Below are positions 25,285-35,051 of a stretch of DNA of 64,000 bases, piece by piece. Source of the stretch: Aquisalinus flavus (GTDB lineage Bacteria; Pseudomonadota; Alphaproteobacteria; Caulobacterales; Parvularculaceae); assembly GCF_022559625.1 (NCBI RefSeq), contig NZ_CP042288.1, forward strand, positions 1,264,409 to 1,328,408. The letters run 5' to 3'. The position numbers were made by a program, and so were the translations under genes. Position 1 is the first letter of the stretch; each line of letters starts with the position of its first letter. The notes under the pieces were generated by a model. It was not told the origin of the DNA. It did no database searches and worked only from the letters and a program-made list of their open reading frames with translations.

Positions 25285-26337
25285 TTATCTGGGCTGCTGC
25301 TGGGTGATGCAGTGGAACGATCCGCCCCCGGTCAGCACATGAGTGGCGTCGATGGCATGGACATGCTCACGCCCGACGGCATCGGCAAGCAGTTCCACCG
25401 CCTCCATCGCATAGCCTTCCTGTCTGTCACTGCTGGCATAGACCGGGACGACCAGAGACTTGTTGGCAATGTAGAAATTCATGTGGCTTGCCGGCACGAT
25501 ATCGCCGTCCTGGTTGAGGATGCGCCCCGGCGACGGGATCTCGACCACTTCAAGCCGGCGGCCGGTGGCATCTCTGGCACCTGCCAGCGCGTCGCGGATC
25601 GCGCGGTATGCATCCTTGTTGGGATCGTCCTCGCCCGACGGCGCCATGCATACGACCTTGCCCGGCGCGACGAAGCGGGCGATGTTGTCGACATGGCCAT
25701 CGGTGTGGTCGTTCAGCAGGCCATCATCGAGCCAGATGACTTTCTTGATGCCCAGCGCCTCAGCCATCAACGCCTCGAACCGCTCCTCGGTCATGCCCTT
25801 GTTGCGGTTCGGATTCAGCACGCATTGGCGGGTGGTCAGGATGGTCCCCTGCCCGTCCGTGTCAATCGCGCCGCCCTCCAGAATAAAGCCATGCTCGGAC
25901 AGCGTCGTGGACGCCTTTTTCGCAACGATCGGGGCGATCTCATCATCGGCGTCGAGCAGATATTTGCCGCCCCAGCCATTGAAACCGAAGCGCGAGGCGG
26001 TCAGCGTTGCGCCTGCCTTGACGAAAATCGGCCCGGTATCGCGCAGCCAGATATCGCCGATCGGCGCCTCATGCAGGAACAGCCGCCCTGCCTGGATCAT
26101 GTCGTCCAGCATCGCCTCGGCGCTGTTGCGGGCTTCCTCGCCGCGCAGCAGGACGTGCACGGTCTCGCCGGCAATGCTGTCATCGTCCGGGTCCGGCATG
26201 GCGATCGCCTCGAACAGGGCAGCGACTTCCTCGCGGGCGGGGGCGAGATTGTCTTCCCACAGGTCCGCTGCGCTCGGCCATGCGGACCAGACGGCCTCGT
26301 GCTCATCCCATTCAGCGGGAAAATGAATATCGGCCAT
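25285..26337 (-). CDS. aguA: Agmatine deiminase
   Basis: About 350 residues with WPSAADLWEDNLAPAREEV, DTGPIFV, GWGGKYLLDADDEIAP, LEGGAIDTDGQGTILTTRQCVLNPNRN, and a C-terminal GGGSFHCITQQQP whose Cys is the nucleophile. It converts agmatine to N-carbamoylputrescine. No arginine decarboxylase is in the window, so the agmatine source is elsewhere or external. The ATG at 26335-26337 shares a base with the prmC stop (TGATG) and has GAGGAG upstream, coupling polyamine genes to a translation operon. Confidence 0.94.
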   Translation of the reverse strand: MADIHFPAEWDEHEAVWSAWPSAADLWEDNLAPAREEVAALFEAIAMPDPDDDSIAGETVHVLLRGEEARNSAEAMLDDMIQAGRLFLHEAPIGDIWLRDTGPIFVKAGATLTASRFGFNGWGGKYLLDADDEIAPIVAKKASTTLSEHGFILEGGAIDTDGQGTILTTRQCVLNPNRNKGMTEERFEALMAEALGIKKVIWLDDGLLNDHTDGHVDNIARFVAPGKVVCMAPSGEDDPNKDAYRAIRDALAGARDATGRRLEVVEIPSPGRILNQDGDIVPASHMNFYIANKSLVVPVYASSDRQEGYAMEAVELLADAVGREHVHAIDATHVLTGGGSFHCITQQQPR

Positions 26338-27239
26338 CAATGGCTCCTCGTCGATTTATGTGCATCCGTGACCGGCAGAATCGCGACGGCGCGCGCATGC
26401 CCGGCAAGATCGTTTCTGGTGACAACAGATATCTCACGGCCCTGTGCCGCAAATCCAGACTTCATCAGGCTTTCGATGTCTCCCGCCTGCCCGGCGCCCG
26501 CCTCGATGATGGCGATGCCGTTTTCGGCCAGCTGTTGCGGCAGCATATGGGACAGGATGCGATAGGCATCAAGACCCTTTTCCCCGGCGAACAGCGCCAT
26601 GGCGGGTTCGTAATTCCTTATCTCAACCGCCAGGCTGTCGCGCTCGCCCTGCGCAATATAGGGCGGGTTGGAGACGATCAGGTCGAACCGGCCCGCGACG
26701 GGCTGCGCGAAATCATGCTCCTGCACCTCTACCCGCGCGCCCAGCCCCAGCGCCTCGAAATTGCGCGCGGCAACAGCGAGCGCCGCCGCGCTGAGGTCGA
26801 CCGCAACCCCGCGCGCCTGCGTAAACTCCGTCAGCAGCGCGGCGAGCAGGCAGCCACTGCCGGTCCCGAGGTCGAGAATGGTTTGCGGCGGCCGCGCCAG
26901 ACACAGCTCGCGGGCGGCCTCGATCAGCGTCTCGCTGTCGGGCCGCGGCGACAGCACGTCGCCCGTCACCTCGAACGTCAGTCCCCAGAATTCCTTTTCA
27001 CCGGTAATCTGCGCCAGCGGCTCGCCAGCGGCACGACGCGAGACGAGCGCTTCGAAATGCGCCGATTCCTCCGCGCCCAGTGTATGGTCGGGCCAGCCGA
27101 TCAGTTCGGTATGGGACAGGCCTGTAACGTGTTGCAGCAGGAGGCGGCAATCGAGCCGCGCGGTCGGGCTCGTCCCGGTCAGGGCACCGGCACCAGCCTC
27201 CAGCGCATCGGCGAGCGTCGTACCGGGCGCGAGGGCCAT
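26337..27239 (-). CDS. prmC: Release factor glutamine N5-methyltransferase
   Basis: A 300-residue HemK/PrmC protein. The SAM motif TILDLGTGSGCLLAAL and the catalytic NPPY (LIVSNPPYIAQGE) are intact, and the N-terminal helical domain has SHTELIGWPDHTL. It methylates the Gln of the GGQ motif in RF1 and RF2. It begins one base after the prfA stop, so enzyme and substrate are co-translated, and it is coupled to aguA downstream. Confidence 0.94.
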   Translation of the reverse strand: MALAPGTTLADALEAGAGALTGTSPTARLDCRLLLQHVTGLSHTELIGWPDHTLGAEESAHFEALVSRRAAGEPLAQITGEKEFWGLTFEVTGDVLSPRPDSETLIEAARELCLARPPQTILDLGTGSGCLLAALLTEFTQARGVAVDLSAAALAVAARNFEALGLGARVEVQEHDFAQPVAGRFDLIVSNPPYIAQGERDSLAVEIRNYEPAMALFAGEKGLDAYRILSHMLPQQLAENGIAIIEAGAGQAGDIESLMKSGFAAQGREISVVTRNDLAGHARAVAILPVTDAHKSTRSH

Positions 27240-27240
27240 G

Positions 27241-28317
27241 CTACGCGTCTTCGCTTTCCATCGCCGCCAGCCGGTCTGCCTGGTCCTGCTCGGTCAGGGC
27301 GTCGATCAATTCCTCCAGCGCCTCGCCGGCGATCACCTTGTCGAGCTTGTAGAGCGTCAGGTTGATACGGTGGTCCGTCACCCGGCTTTGCGGGAAATTA
27401 TAGGTCCGGATGCGCTCGGACCGGTCGCCGGAGCCGATCTGACCCTTGCGATCTGCCGCCCGCTCGGCATCGGCGCGTGCCCGCTCGGCGTCGTAAAGCC
27501 GGGCCATGAGCACCTTCATCGCCTTGGCGCGGTTCTTGTGCTGGGATTTCTCATCCTGCTGGATCACGACGACACCGGTCGGCAGGTGGGTGATGCGCAC
27601 GGCGGAGTCCGTCGTGTTGACCGACTGGCCGCCTGGCCCGGACGCGCGGAACACATCAATGCGCAAATCGTTCTCGTTGATCTGGATGTCGACATCTTCC
27701 GGTTCCGGCAGCACGGCGACGGTCGCGGCGGAGGTATGGACCCTGCCCTGCGTCTCCGTTTCCGGCACGCGCTGGACCCGGTGAACGCCGGACTCGAATT
27801 TCAGCCGGGCGAAAACATTGTCGCCGGTGATCGAGGCCTGGATTTCCTTGTAGCCGCCCATGTCTGATTCCGACGCCGACAGCACTTCCACCCGCCAGCC
27901 AACGATCTGGGCGTGGCGCTGATACATGCGAAACAGGTCGCCCGCAAACAACGCGGCCTCGTCGCCGCCGGTTCCTGCACGGACCTCCAGGATGACGCTG
28001 GCATTGTCGGCCTTGTCCTTGGGCAGCAGCATGATCTGCAACTGCTTTTCCAGCTGCGGCATGCGTTGCTTCAGCGCTTCCAGTTCGTCCCAGGCGAGCG
28101 CCGCCATTTCCTTGTCGTCGGCATAGGCCATTTCATTGAGGTCGTCGATCTGGTTGCGGGCTTCGAGCAATTCGCGGCCAGCCTCGGCTACAGGCCTCAA
28201 CTCCGCATGTTCCTTGGACAAGCGGACGATGTCCTCCGGATTGGTAACGACGGACATTTTCTCTTCGACAGCCCTGAACCGGCTGATCAGAGCGTCCAGT
28301 TTTTCACTCGGTATCAC
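27241..28317 (-). CDS. prfA: Peptide chain release factor 1
   Basis: About 358 residues from a GTG at 28315-28317 with AAGGAT 9 nt upstream. The peptidyl-hydrolysis motif GGQ is present ([25 protein letters not shown]), as is the stop-codon-recognition region with PET between Pro and Thr ([12 protein letters not shown]). It releases the chain at UAA and UAG. An in-frame codon at 28335 would lie inside the upstream terminator's T-run and is less likely. Confidence 0.94.
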   Translation of the reverse strand: MIPSEKLDALISRFRAVEEKMSVVTNPEDIVRLSKEHAELRPVAEAGRELLEARNQIDDLNEMAYADDKEMAALAWDELEALKQRMPQLEKQLQIMLLPKDKADNASVILEVRAGTGGDEAALFAGDLFRMYQRHAQIVGWRVEVLSASESDMGGYKEIQASITGDNVFARLKFESGVHRVQRVPETETQGRVHTSAATVAVLPEPEDVDIQINENDLRIDVFRASGPGGQSVNTTDSAVRITHLPTGVVVIQQDEKSQHKNRAKAMKVLMARLYDAERARADAERAADRKGQIGSGDRSERIRTYNFPQSRVTDHRINLTLYKLDKVIAGEALEELIDALTEQDQADRLAAMESEDA

Positions 28318-28326
28318 GCGTATTAT

Positions 28327-28366
28327 CCTTAACAAAAACGGGATAACTCTCCCCAGAGCTATCCCG
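28327..28366 (-). terminator. Rho-independent terminator of ispG
   Basis: On the minus strand CGGGATA, CTCT, loop GGGG, AGAG, TATCCCG forms an 11-bp stem with one mismatch, followed by TTTTTGTT (28331-28339). It separates ispG from prfA; the T-run ends about 13 bp before the prfA GTG. Confidence 0.85.
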
Positions 28367-28460
28367 CATATCGCGGTATTCTAGACTTTGTGCAAGCGCT
28401 GCGCAAATCGGCACGGCAAAGTGAAGACTGCCAAACGGCGTTCCGTTCCGTTAGCGGCAG

Positions 28461-29579
28461 CTATTCAGCCGCATCGAGACTTCTTGCCGCCTCGATCTCC
28501 ACGGCCTTTTTCTCAATCAATTCAACAAGATGGTCAATCATTTTATCGTTTGACACCTTGTGATCGGGCAACCCGGCGAGATACACCATGCCCGACTGGG
28601 CGCCGCCGCCGGTAAACCCGATATCGGTCTCGCGCGCCTCGCCCGGCCCGTTCACGACGCAGCCGATCACCGACAGGGTCATCGGCGTGGTGATATGCGC
28701 GAGCCGCTCTTCGAGGATCTCGACCGTCTTGATGACATCGAAGCCCTGGCGCGCGCAGGACGGGCACGAAATCACGTTCACGCCACGATAGCGCAGATTG
28801 AGGCTCTTCAGGATGTCGAAGCCGACCTTGACCTCTTCCACCGGGTCCGCGGACAGCGACACGCGGATGGTATCGCCAATCCCGGCCCAGAGCAGCGAGC
28901 CAAGCCCGATGGCAGACTTCACCGAGCCGATCCGCAAGCCGCCAGCCTCGGTCACCCCCAGATGCAGCGGCGCGTCCGTCGCCTCGGCCAGCGCATGATA
29001 GGCAGCGACGGTCAGGAACACGTCCGATGCCTTCACCGAAATCTTGTACTCGTGATAATCGTTGTCATCGAGAATGCGGGCATGGTCGAGGGCGCTTTCA
29101 ACCATCGCCTCGGGGCATGGCTCGCCATATTTCTCCAGCAAATGCCGTTCCAGCGACCCGCCATTGACGCCGATGCGCATCGAGCAGCCATTATTGCGGG
29201 CGGCGGAGATCACCTCCCTGACCCGGTCGGCCTTGCCGATATTTCCAGGATTGATGCGCAGGCAGGCAGCGCCCGCCTCGGCGGCCTCGATCCCGCGTTT
29301 GTAGTGGAAATGGATATCGGCGACGATCGGCACCGGCGAGAACCGGCAGATCTCTTTCATGGCCGCGGTGGACGCCTCGTCCGGGCAGGAGACGCGCACG
29401 ATGTCCGCGCCAGCCTCGGCCGCCTGTTCGATCTGTTTCAGCGTCGCCTTGGCGTCGGTGGTCGCGGTATTGGTCATCGTCTGAATGGCAATCGGCGCGT
29501 CGCCGCCGACCGGCACATTGCCGACCATGATCTGACGGCTCTTGCGCCGCTCGATATCCCGCCATGGACGTACACTCAT
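28461..29579 (-). CDS. ispG: 4-hydroxy-3-methylbut-2-en-1-yl diphosphate synthase
   Basis: About 372 residues from [17 protein letters not shown]. It has [17 protein letters not shown], the TIM-barrel LRINPGN block, and the Fe-S ligands in [13 protein letters not shown] and [12 protein letters not shown]. IspG makes HMBPP in the non-mevalonate isoprenoid pathway, using a [4Fe-4S] cluster. AAGG lies upstream of the ATG; a reading from 29624 would add 15 unconserved residues. It feeds the isoprenoid chains used by ubiquinone synthesis (ubiG, ubiK here). Confidence 0.95.
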   Translation of the reverse strand: MSVRPWRDIERRKSRQIMVGNVPVGGDAPIAIQTMTNTATTDAKATLKQIEQAAEAGADIVRVSCPDEASTAAMKEICRFSPVPIVADIHFHYKRGIEAAEAGAACLRINPGNIGKADRVREVISAARNNGCSMRIGVNGGSLERHLLEKYGEPCPEAMVESALDHARILDDNDYHEYKISVKASDVFLTVAAYHALAEATDAPLHLGVTEAGGLRIGSVKSAIGLGSLLWAGIGDTIRVSLSADPVEEVKVGFDILKSLNLRYRGVNVISCPSCARQGFDVIKTVEILEERLAHITTPMTLSVIGCVVNGPGEARETDIGFTGGGAQSGMVYLAGLPDHKVSNDKMIDHLVELIEKKAVEIEAARSLDAAE

Positions 29580-29708
29580 GAGATCAGCCTTCTTGTCGCG
29601 CGCATATCTGTTGCATGTGGACAATCCACAGCCCGGGTCAAGCCCCTACAGGCCGATCTGATTATGCCAGTGCGCTGCACCACAGCACAATGGCCTGATA
29701 TTGCGAAA

Positions 29709-31079
29709 TTATTGTGGCAATTCGAAGCGGAACCGCGTCGAGCGGGTGTAAACCGGGATCGGGTTGCCATTGCGCGTCGCCGGATCGAAGCTCCAGCGCG
29801 ACACAGCCGAGATGGCCGCGGCATTGAAGCACTCATTGGTGGTTTCGGTGACCCGCACATTGACCGGTGCACCACGGCTGGAAATGTCATAAGTGACGAC
29901 GACCGCCTCCGTGCCGGACGACAGGCGCTCGCAGCGGCGTGGATAGATCGGCGAAACGCGGGCCGTACTGACAGGCTCGGTATAGACCGCCTGCGCCACT
30001 TCCGGCGTTTCCGACGCTCCGGCCCCATCCCCGGTCATGGAATCCCCGTTCATGGCTTCGGGCGCGGCCTGACCGACAATCGCCTGCGCCGTCTCGTCGA
30101 TCACGTCGGTTGCGCTGGCGAGGCCGGTATCAGAAGCGTCGAGCGCATCGTTTTCCGGCTGCGCTGCCGCCGTCTCTGCGGGAGCGATCTCCGTTTCGAC
30201 AGGCTCGTCCACAGGCGCGACCGGATCGGCGCTCAGGTCATCGGCGGGCGCGTCCGCCGTAGCGTCGGCCAGTGTTTCGGTCGGCAGAGTCTCGGCAGTA
30301 GCATCGGCCTGTGCGGTTGCGCCATCGGCGGCCAGGCTTTCGGGACCATCACCTGTCTGCGCCAGCTCCTGGCCGGGGGCAGGCTCGCCGCCTTCGGATA
30401 CCGCCGGGGAGACGGCCTCCGTCTCGCCGTTTGCGATGAGATCGACCGCAGCGGCATCCAGCCCGGTCGGTACCTGCGTCTCATTGGTCGGCATGCCGGG
30501 GATCGGCTCGACATTTGTGTTCGGTTGGGGACGGGCGACCGGCACCTCATTGGCGCCGCCATTGCTGGCCGTACGGGCGTCGATGGGGCGCTCCTGCAGC
30601 GGCGTGCCGGCGATCTGGACCGGACCATCGGTCTGAGGCTCGCGCAGCACCTGCCAGGCTACCCAGATGATGAAGGCAAGAATGGCGACGACGGCGAGCA
30701 GGGACAGCTCCTTGCCACCGGCTAGCTCGCGGCGGGCAGGCATGTTGACCTGCGGCGCGATGGAGGATCGGGCGTACCCGGCCTCCTCGCGGAACCGGTT
30801 CACCAGCGCCTCGACCGGCAACTCCAGCAGCTGCGCATAGACTTTCACGAAACCGGTCGTATAGGCGGCGACCGGCAGCTTGCCGATATCCATCGCCTCG
30901 ATCGCCGCAAGATGAACTTCGCGGATGTTGGTGGCCCCGGAGACATCCTCGATCGACAGCTTGCGCGATTCCCGCGCCGCCCGGAGCATGGCCCCGGCGG
31001 ATTCGAAGGTGTCATCCTTGACGGAGCCGCGCTTTACGCGCTCCTCATCAAGTTCTACGACGTCTGCGACACTAGACAT
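29709..31079 (-). CDS. RodZ-like HTH membrane protein fused to a TonB C-terminal domain
   Basis: About 456 residues. An N-terminal cytoplasmic HTH_25 domain (about 30-100: LRAARESRKLSIEDVSGATNIREVHLAAIEAMDIGKLPVAAYTTGFVKVYAQLL) matches RodZ, the MreB-binding cell-shape protein. One membrane segment follows (125-146), then a 200-residue Ala/Asp/Glu/Pro-rich periplasmic linker, and a TonB-type C-terminal domain (about 370-456: RVSPIYPRRCERLSSGTEAVVVTYDISSRGAPVNVRV, then AISAVSRWSFDPA). Standard RodZ ends in a different beta domain (DUF4115). ATG at 31079 with a GGGGAT upstream; longer readings to 31154 look non-coding. It sits between ispG and ptsP. Confidence 0.8.
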   Translation of the reverse strand: MSSVADVVELDEERVKRGSVKDDTFESAGAMLRAARESRKLSIEDVSGATNIREVHLAAIEAMDIGKLPVAAYTTGFVKVYAQLLELPVEALVNRFREEAGYARSSIAPQVNMPARRELAGGKELSLLAVVAILAFIIWVAWQVLREPQTDGPVQIAGTPLQERPIDARTASNGGANEVPVARPQPNTNVEPIPGMPTNETQVPTGLDAAAVDLIANGETEAVSPAVSEGGEPAPGQELAQTGDGPESLAADGATAQADATAETLPTETLADATADAPADDLSADPVAPVDEPVETEIAPAETAAAQPENDALDASDTGLASATDVIDETAQAIVGQAAPEAMNGDSMTGDGAGASETPEVAQAVYTEPVSTARVSPIYPRRCERLSSGTEAVVVTYDISSRGAPVNVRVTETTNECFNAAAISAVSRWSFDPATRNGNPIPVYTRSTRFRFELPQ

Positions 31080-31272
31080 GACTATCCCCAACTCCGCGCC
31101 CGGCAGTGCCAGAACGGCACTGGCAACATGGCCGCGTTCGGCCCCGGATTTCAATCAGGTTGTGTGATGCGAATCCAATGCCAACACACCTTTGGCCCCG
31201 GGAAAATAAAAAAATTGCTGCACTGCGAAGGCATCGGATGCAAAATAGTTCACAACCCTCTAGAAATATTGC

Positions 31273-33555
31273 CTAAAGCGCGACTCCATTGCGATAGGCA
31301 TATTCCAGCAGCTCGTCGCGCAAGGTCTGTTTGCTGGACTGTAGGCGTGGCTCAAGCCATGCCACGAGCTCATTCAGGTCGATAGAGCGAATCATTTTCT
31401 TCAACGGCCCGATCGAGGATGCCGGCACCGACAGCCGCTGGATATCGAGCGCCATCAGCGCCATTGCCATCAACGGGTCCGCTGCCTGCTCGCCACAATA
31501 GCAAATCGGCTTGTTCGCCAGATTGGCCTTGTCGGCGATCATTTTCAGAAAGCTCAGGAATGCCGGGTGCAGCGGGTCGTAGCGCCCGGTCAGCTTGTCA
31601 GACTCCCGGTCTGCGGCGAAGAAGAACTGCGCAAGGTCGTTGCCGCCAAGCGACAGGAAATCGACCAGCGGGGCGATATGCTCCACCCGCCACGCAGCGG
31701 ACGGGATCTCGATCATCGCGCCGAGCTTGATCGCCGACGGCAGCGGCTTGTCCTGTCGCTTGCGCCGCTCGATCTCCTTGTCGATGATCGCCCGCGCCTG
31801 CACGATCTCGTCGCTGGTCGTCACCAGCGGCAGCAAGATGTTCAGTTCACGGCCCTCTGCCGCCGCGATCAGCGCCCGCAGCTGCGGGCGTATCAGCCCC
31901 TCCCGGTCAATCGACATGCGCAACCCGCGCCAGCCCATGGCCGGGTTCGCCTCATGCGACATCTTCATGTAGGTCGCGGCCTTGTCGCTGCCGAGATCGG
32001 CGGTACGGAAGACGATGGATTTGTTCCCCGCGCCATCGAGGATCGACCGGTACAGCATCTCCTGTTCCTGGGCGGTCGGCAGTTGCGGCCCGATCAGGAA
32101 TTGCAGCTCGGTCCGGAACAGGCCGATCCCGACGGCGCCGGTAGCCTCCAGATGCGGCATGTCGATGGCAAGACCGGCGTTCAGGAACAGCTCGATCTCG
32201 GTGCCGTCCCTGGTCACTGCCGGCAGGTCGCGCAGAGCGGCATAGGCCTTCTGCTCTTCGGAATAGATCGCCAGCTTGTCTTCATAGGACGAGATTATGT
32301 CAGAGCCCGGACGAAGATGAATCTCGCCGGTACCGCCATCGACGATGATGCGGTCGCCGATCTCCGCCTTGTCGATCACGGCCGGGCATTTGCCGAGCAG
32401 CGGGATACCGAGCGAGCGGGCAACGATTGCGGCGTGGGATGTGTCGGACCCCTCGCCCAGAACGATGCCTTTCAGCTTGTTGCGATCCAGCTCCAGAATC
32501 TCGGCCGGGCCGAGCGAGCGGGCGAGCAGCACCGCATCCTGCGGCAGTTCCAGCTGTGCCTGATAGGCATCCCCGCCCAGCGACCGCAGCAGGCGCCGGG
32601 ACAGGTCATCGAGGTCGTGCATGCGCTCGCGGATATAGGGGTCCTTGGCCTGACGCATGCGCTTGCGGTTCTCGCCCTGCACCTGTTCGACGGCGCTTTC
32701 CGCCGTCAGGCCGGACTGCACCGCGTCTTCCAGGCGCCGCGCCCAGCCCTTGTCATAGGCAAACAGGCGATAGACCTCGAGCACTTCGCGCGAGACGGTG
32801 GCGAGGTCCTGGTTGGCCGCAATCATGTCGTCGATGGACTTGCGCAGGGATTCCAGCCCGGTCTGCAGGCGCTCGCCCTCCTCGGCGACATTGTCGGCGA
32901 AAACGCGGTGCTTGGGTGCCGGCGGCTCGTGCAGCGCGACGGTGCCGATGGCGATCCCGGCAACGATCGGCGCGCCTACCAGGTGCTCATGGCGATGCAG
33001 AACGCGATCGACCTCCTGCGCGTCGGCCTCCTCCAGCAGGTCACCGGCGGCGACGATCTCGGCCAGCACGGTCGCGACGATCTGCGCCGCTTCGACCTCT
33101 TCCTCCGTATACTCACGGACCGCCTTGTTCTGGATGACCAGAACACCCAGCACCTGGCCGGTACGGATGATCGGCACACCCAGGAACGCATTCAGCAATT
33201 CCTCGCCGACTTCAGGGCGGAAGGAGAAGGATGGATGTTTCGGCGCATCGCGCAGGTTAATCGGCTCTGCCGTGCGGGCAACGTAACCGACGAGACCTTC
33301 GCTCCACTTCATGCGGGTATTGTGCACCGCCTCGGGGTTCAGGCCCTGGGTCGAGAACAGTTCCAGCATGTCGTCGGCGCGGCGCAGATAGATCGAACAG
33401 ACATCGGCCACCATGTTGTTGGCGATGGCGTTGGTCAGGTGATCGAGCCTTTGCTGTGCGCCCTCCTCGGCAGCCATGACTTCGCGCAGGCGCTTGAGAA
33501 GCACACGCGGCGAGCTCGTCTGGGTACCGAGGCGTATGGAGCTGTCTATCGGCAT
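31273..33555 (-). CDS. ptsP: Phosphoenolpyruvate-protein phosphotransferase PtsP (EI-Ntr)
   Basis: A 760-residue protein: an N-terminal GAF domain (about 25-165), then the enzyme I region with the phospho-His in GEGSDTSHAAIVARSLGIP and a PEP-binding barrel including GLFRTELQFLIG, MGWRGLRMSIDREGLI, MIEIPSAAW, SLGGNDLAQFFFAADRES and the catalytic Cys in KPICYCGEQAADP. It starts the nitrogen PTS phosphorelay (EI-Ntr to NPr to EIIA-Ntr); the GAF domain senses glutamine in known cases. The other relay proteins are not in the window. It follows lysC by 9 bp. Confidence 0.94.
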   Translation of the reverse strand: MPIDSSIRLGTQTSSPRVLLKRLREVMAAEEGAQQRLDHLTNAIANNMVADVCSIYLRRADDMLELFSTQGLNPEAVHNTRMKWSEGLVGYVARTAEPINLRDAPKHPSFSFRPEVGEELLNAFLGVPIIRTGQVLGVLVIQNKAVREYTEEEVEAAQIVATVLAEIVAAGDLLEEADAQEVDRVLHRHEHLVGAPIVAGIAIGTVALHEPPAPKHRVFADNVAEEGERLQTGLESLRKSIDDMIAANQDLATVSREVLEVYRLFAYDKGWARRLEDAVQSGLTAESAVEQVQGENRKRMRQAKDPYIRERMHDLDDLSRRLLRSLGGDAYQAQLELPQDAVLLARSLGPAEILELDRNKLKGIVLGEGSDTSHAAIVARSLGIPLLGKCPAVIDKAEIGDRIIVDGGTGEIHLRPGSDIISSYEDKLAIYSEEQKAYAALRDLPAVTRDGTEIELFLNAGLAIDMPHLEATGAVGIGLFRTELQFLIGPQLPTAQEQEMLYRSILDGAGNKSIVFRTADLGSDKAATYMKMSHEANPAMGWRGLRMSIDREGLIRPQLRALIAAAEGRELNILLPLVTTSDEIVQARAIIDKEIERRKRQDKPLPSAIKLGAMIEIPSAAWRVEHIAPLVDFLSLGGNDLAQFFFAADRESDKLTGRYDPLHPAFLSFLKMIADKANLANKPICYCGEQAADPLMAMALMALDIQRLSVPASSIGPLKKMIRSIDLNELVAWLEPRLQSSKQTLRDELLEYAYRNGVAL

Positions 33556-33564
33556 GTTACTGGG

Positions 33565-34905
33565 TCAGGACGCCTCGGCCAGGTTATGGAGCCCATAGGC
33601 CTGGTGCAGCGCCCTGACGGCAAGCTCCGTGTATTCGGAATGGATCAGCACGCTGATCTTGATCTCGGATGTCGAGATATTCAGGATGTTGATACCGCGG
33701 TCGGCCAGCGTCTTGAACATGGTCGCGGCGACGCCGGCATGGCTCTTCATCCCGACACCGATGACCGACACCTTGGAGACATTGCGGTCGGCGACGACGT
33801 CGGTATAGCCAATATCGTCCTTCAGCCCGGCCAGCAGGTCCTGCGCCTTCGACAGGTCGGTCTCGTCGAGCGAGAACGAGATGTTCGCCGCCTTGCCGGT
33901 CTTGGCCGGCGACTGCACGATCATGTCGACATTGATATTGGCCATGGCCAGCTCGTTGAAGATGCGTGCTGCCCGGCCCGGTTCGTCGGGAACCGTCATC
34001 AGGCTGATCTTCGCTTCGGAACGGCTCGGCGTGACGCCGCTGACAATATGTTTTTCCACGATCTCTTCCTCGTCGCAAATTACGGTGCACGGATGCATCT
34101 TGCCGTCCCGGGCCTCTGCCGGATCGGCAAAACTCGACAAAACCCGCAGCCGAACATGATAGGCCATCGCAAGTTCCACCGAGCGGGTCTGTAGAACCTT
34201 CGCCCCCAGCGACGCCATTTCCAGCATTTCCTCGTAGGAAACACGCGACAGGCGGCGCGCGTCCTGGGTGATGCGTGGATCAGTCGTATAGACGCCGTCA
34301 ACGTCAGTATAAATGTCACAGCGCTCCGCGCCAAGGGCGGCCGCAAGGGCAACGGCAGTCGTGTCGGAACCGCCCCGCCCGAGCGTCGCGATGCGCCCGT
34401 CCGGCGCGATCCCCTGGAAGCCGGCAACGATGGCGATCTCGCCGCTGTCGATCGCCGGGGCGAGATTATCCGCAGGGATATCGACGATGCGCGCCTTGCC
34501 ATGGGCCTCGCTCGTCTTCAGCGGGATCTGCCAGCCCTGCCATGACCGCGCCTTGTAACCGTGCGACTGCAGCATCGCGGCAAGAAGCCCCGAGGTGACC
34601 TGCTCGCCGGCGGAAACGACGACGTCATATTCCAGATTGTCGCTGACCCGGGAGGTGCCGCGCGTACTCGCTCTCTTGACATAATCGACGAGCTTGTTGG
34701 TCTCGCCCGCCATGGCAGAGACCACGACCACGACCGCATGGCCGGCATCGGCCTCGAGCCTCACGAATTCCGCGACGCGCGCAATCCTGTCGATATCGGC
34801 GACGGAGGTGCCGCCGAATTTCATCACGATCCTTGAGCCTGGCTGTGAACCGGCCCCGGATCCGGGGGCGCCTCTTGCGGCATTCTCGTCGGTTGGGGAA
34901 GACAT
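33565..34905 (-). CDS. lysC: Aspartate kinase
   Basis: A 446-residue protein with the KFGGTSVAD motif, SAGEQVTSGLLAAML, and GRGGSDTTAVALAAALGAERCDIYTDVDGVYTTDPRI. Two C-terminal ACT domains (about 285-430) mediate feedback by lysine and/or threonine. It catalyses the first step to Lys, Thr and Met. The N-terminal 25 residues before KFGGTS are Gly/Ser-rich and longer than usual, but GGAATTGAG precedes this ATG. It is likely co-transcribed with ptsP and divergent from ubiG. Confidence 0.94.
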   Translation of the reverse strand: MSSPTDENAARGAPGSGAGSQPGSRIVMKFGGTSVADIDRIARVAEFVRLEADAGHAVVVVVSAMAGETNKLVDYVKRASTRGTSRVSDNLEYDVVVSAGEQVTSGLLAAMLQSHGYKARSWQGWQIPLKTSEAHGKARIVDIPADNLAPAIDSGEIAIVAGFQGIAPDGRIATLGRGGSDTTAVALAAALGAERCDIYTDVDGVYTTDPRITQDARRLSRVSYEEMLEMASLGAKVLQTRSVELAMAYHVRLRVLSSFADPAEARDGKMHPCTVICDEEEIVEKHIVSGVTPSRSEAKISLMTVPDEPGRAARIFNELAMANINVDMIVQSPAKTGKAANISFSLDETDLSKAQDLLAGLKDDIGYTDVVADRNVSKVSVIGVGMKSHAGVAATMFKTLADRGINILNISTSEIKISVLIHSEYTELAVRALHQAYGLHNLAEAS

Positions 34906-35051
34906 CTCAATTCCATCAACTATATGAATTCTAACAGGGAAGTGCCATTGCCAGACGACTGGGATGGGCCCAGAATCCGGCGCCGGTCTTCCAAGAGCGC
35001 ATGTCTAAGGGCGTCGCCCCGTCAGCGCAAGCAAGAGGTTAGGAAATTATC

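Noticed and set aside
28560..30725. 721-codon plus-strand open frame
   Set aside because: Antisense to ispG and the RodZ-like gene; no ribosome site or recognisable domain.
31567..34194. 875-codon plus-strand open frame
   Set aside because: Antisense to ptsP and lysC, which carry all family motifs.
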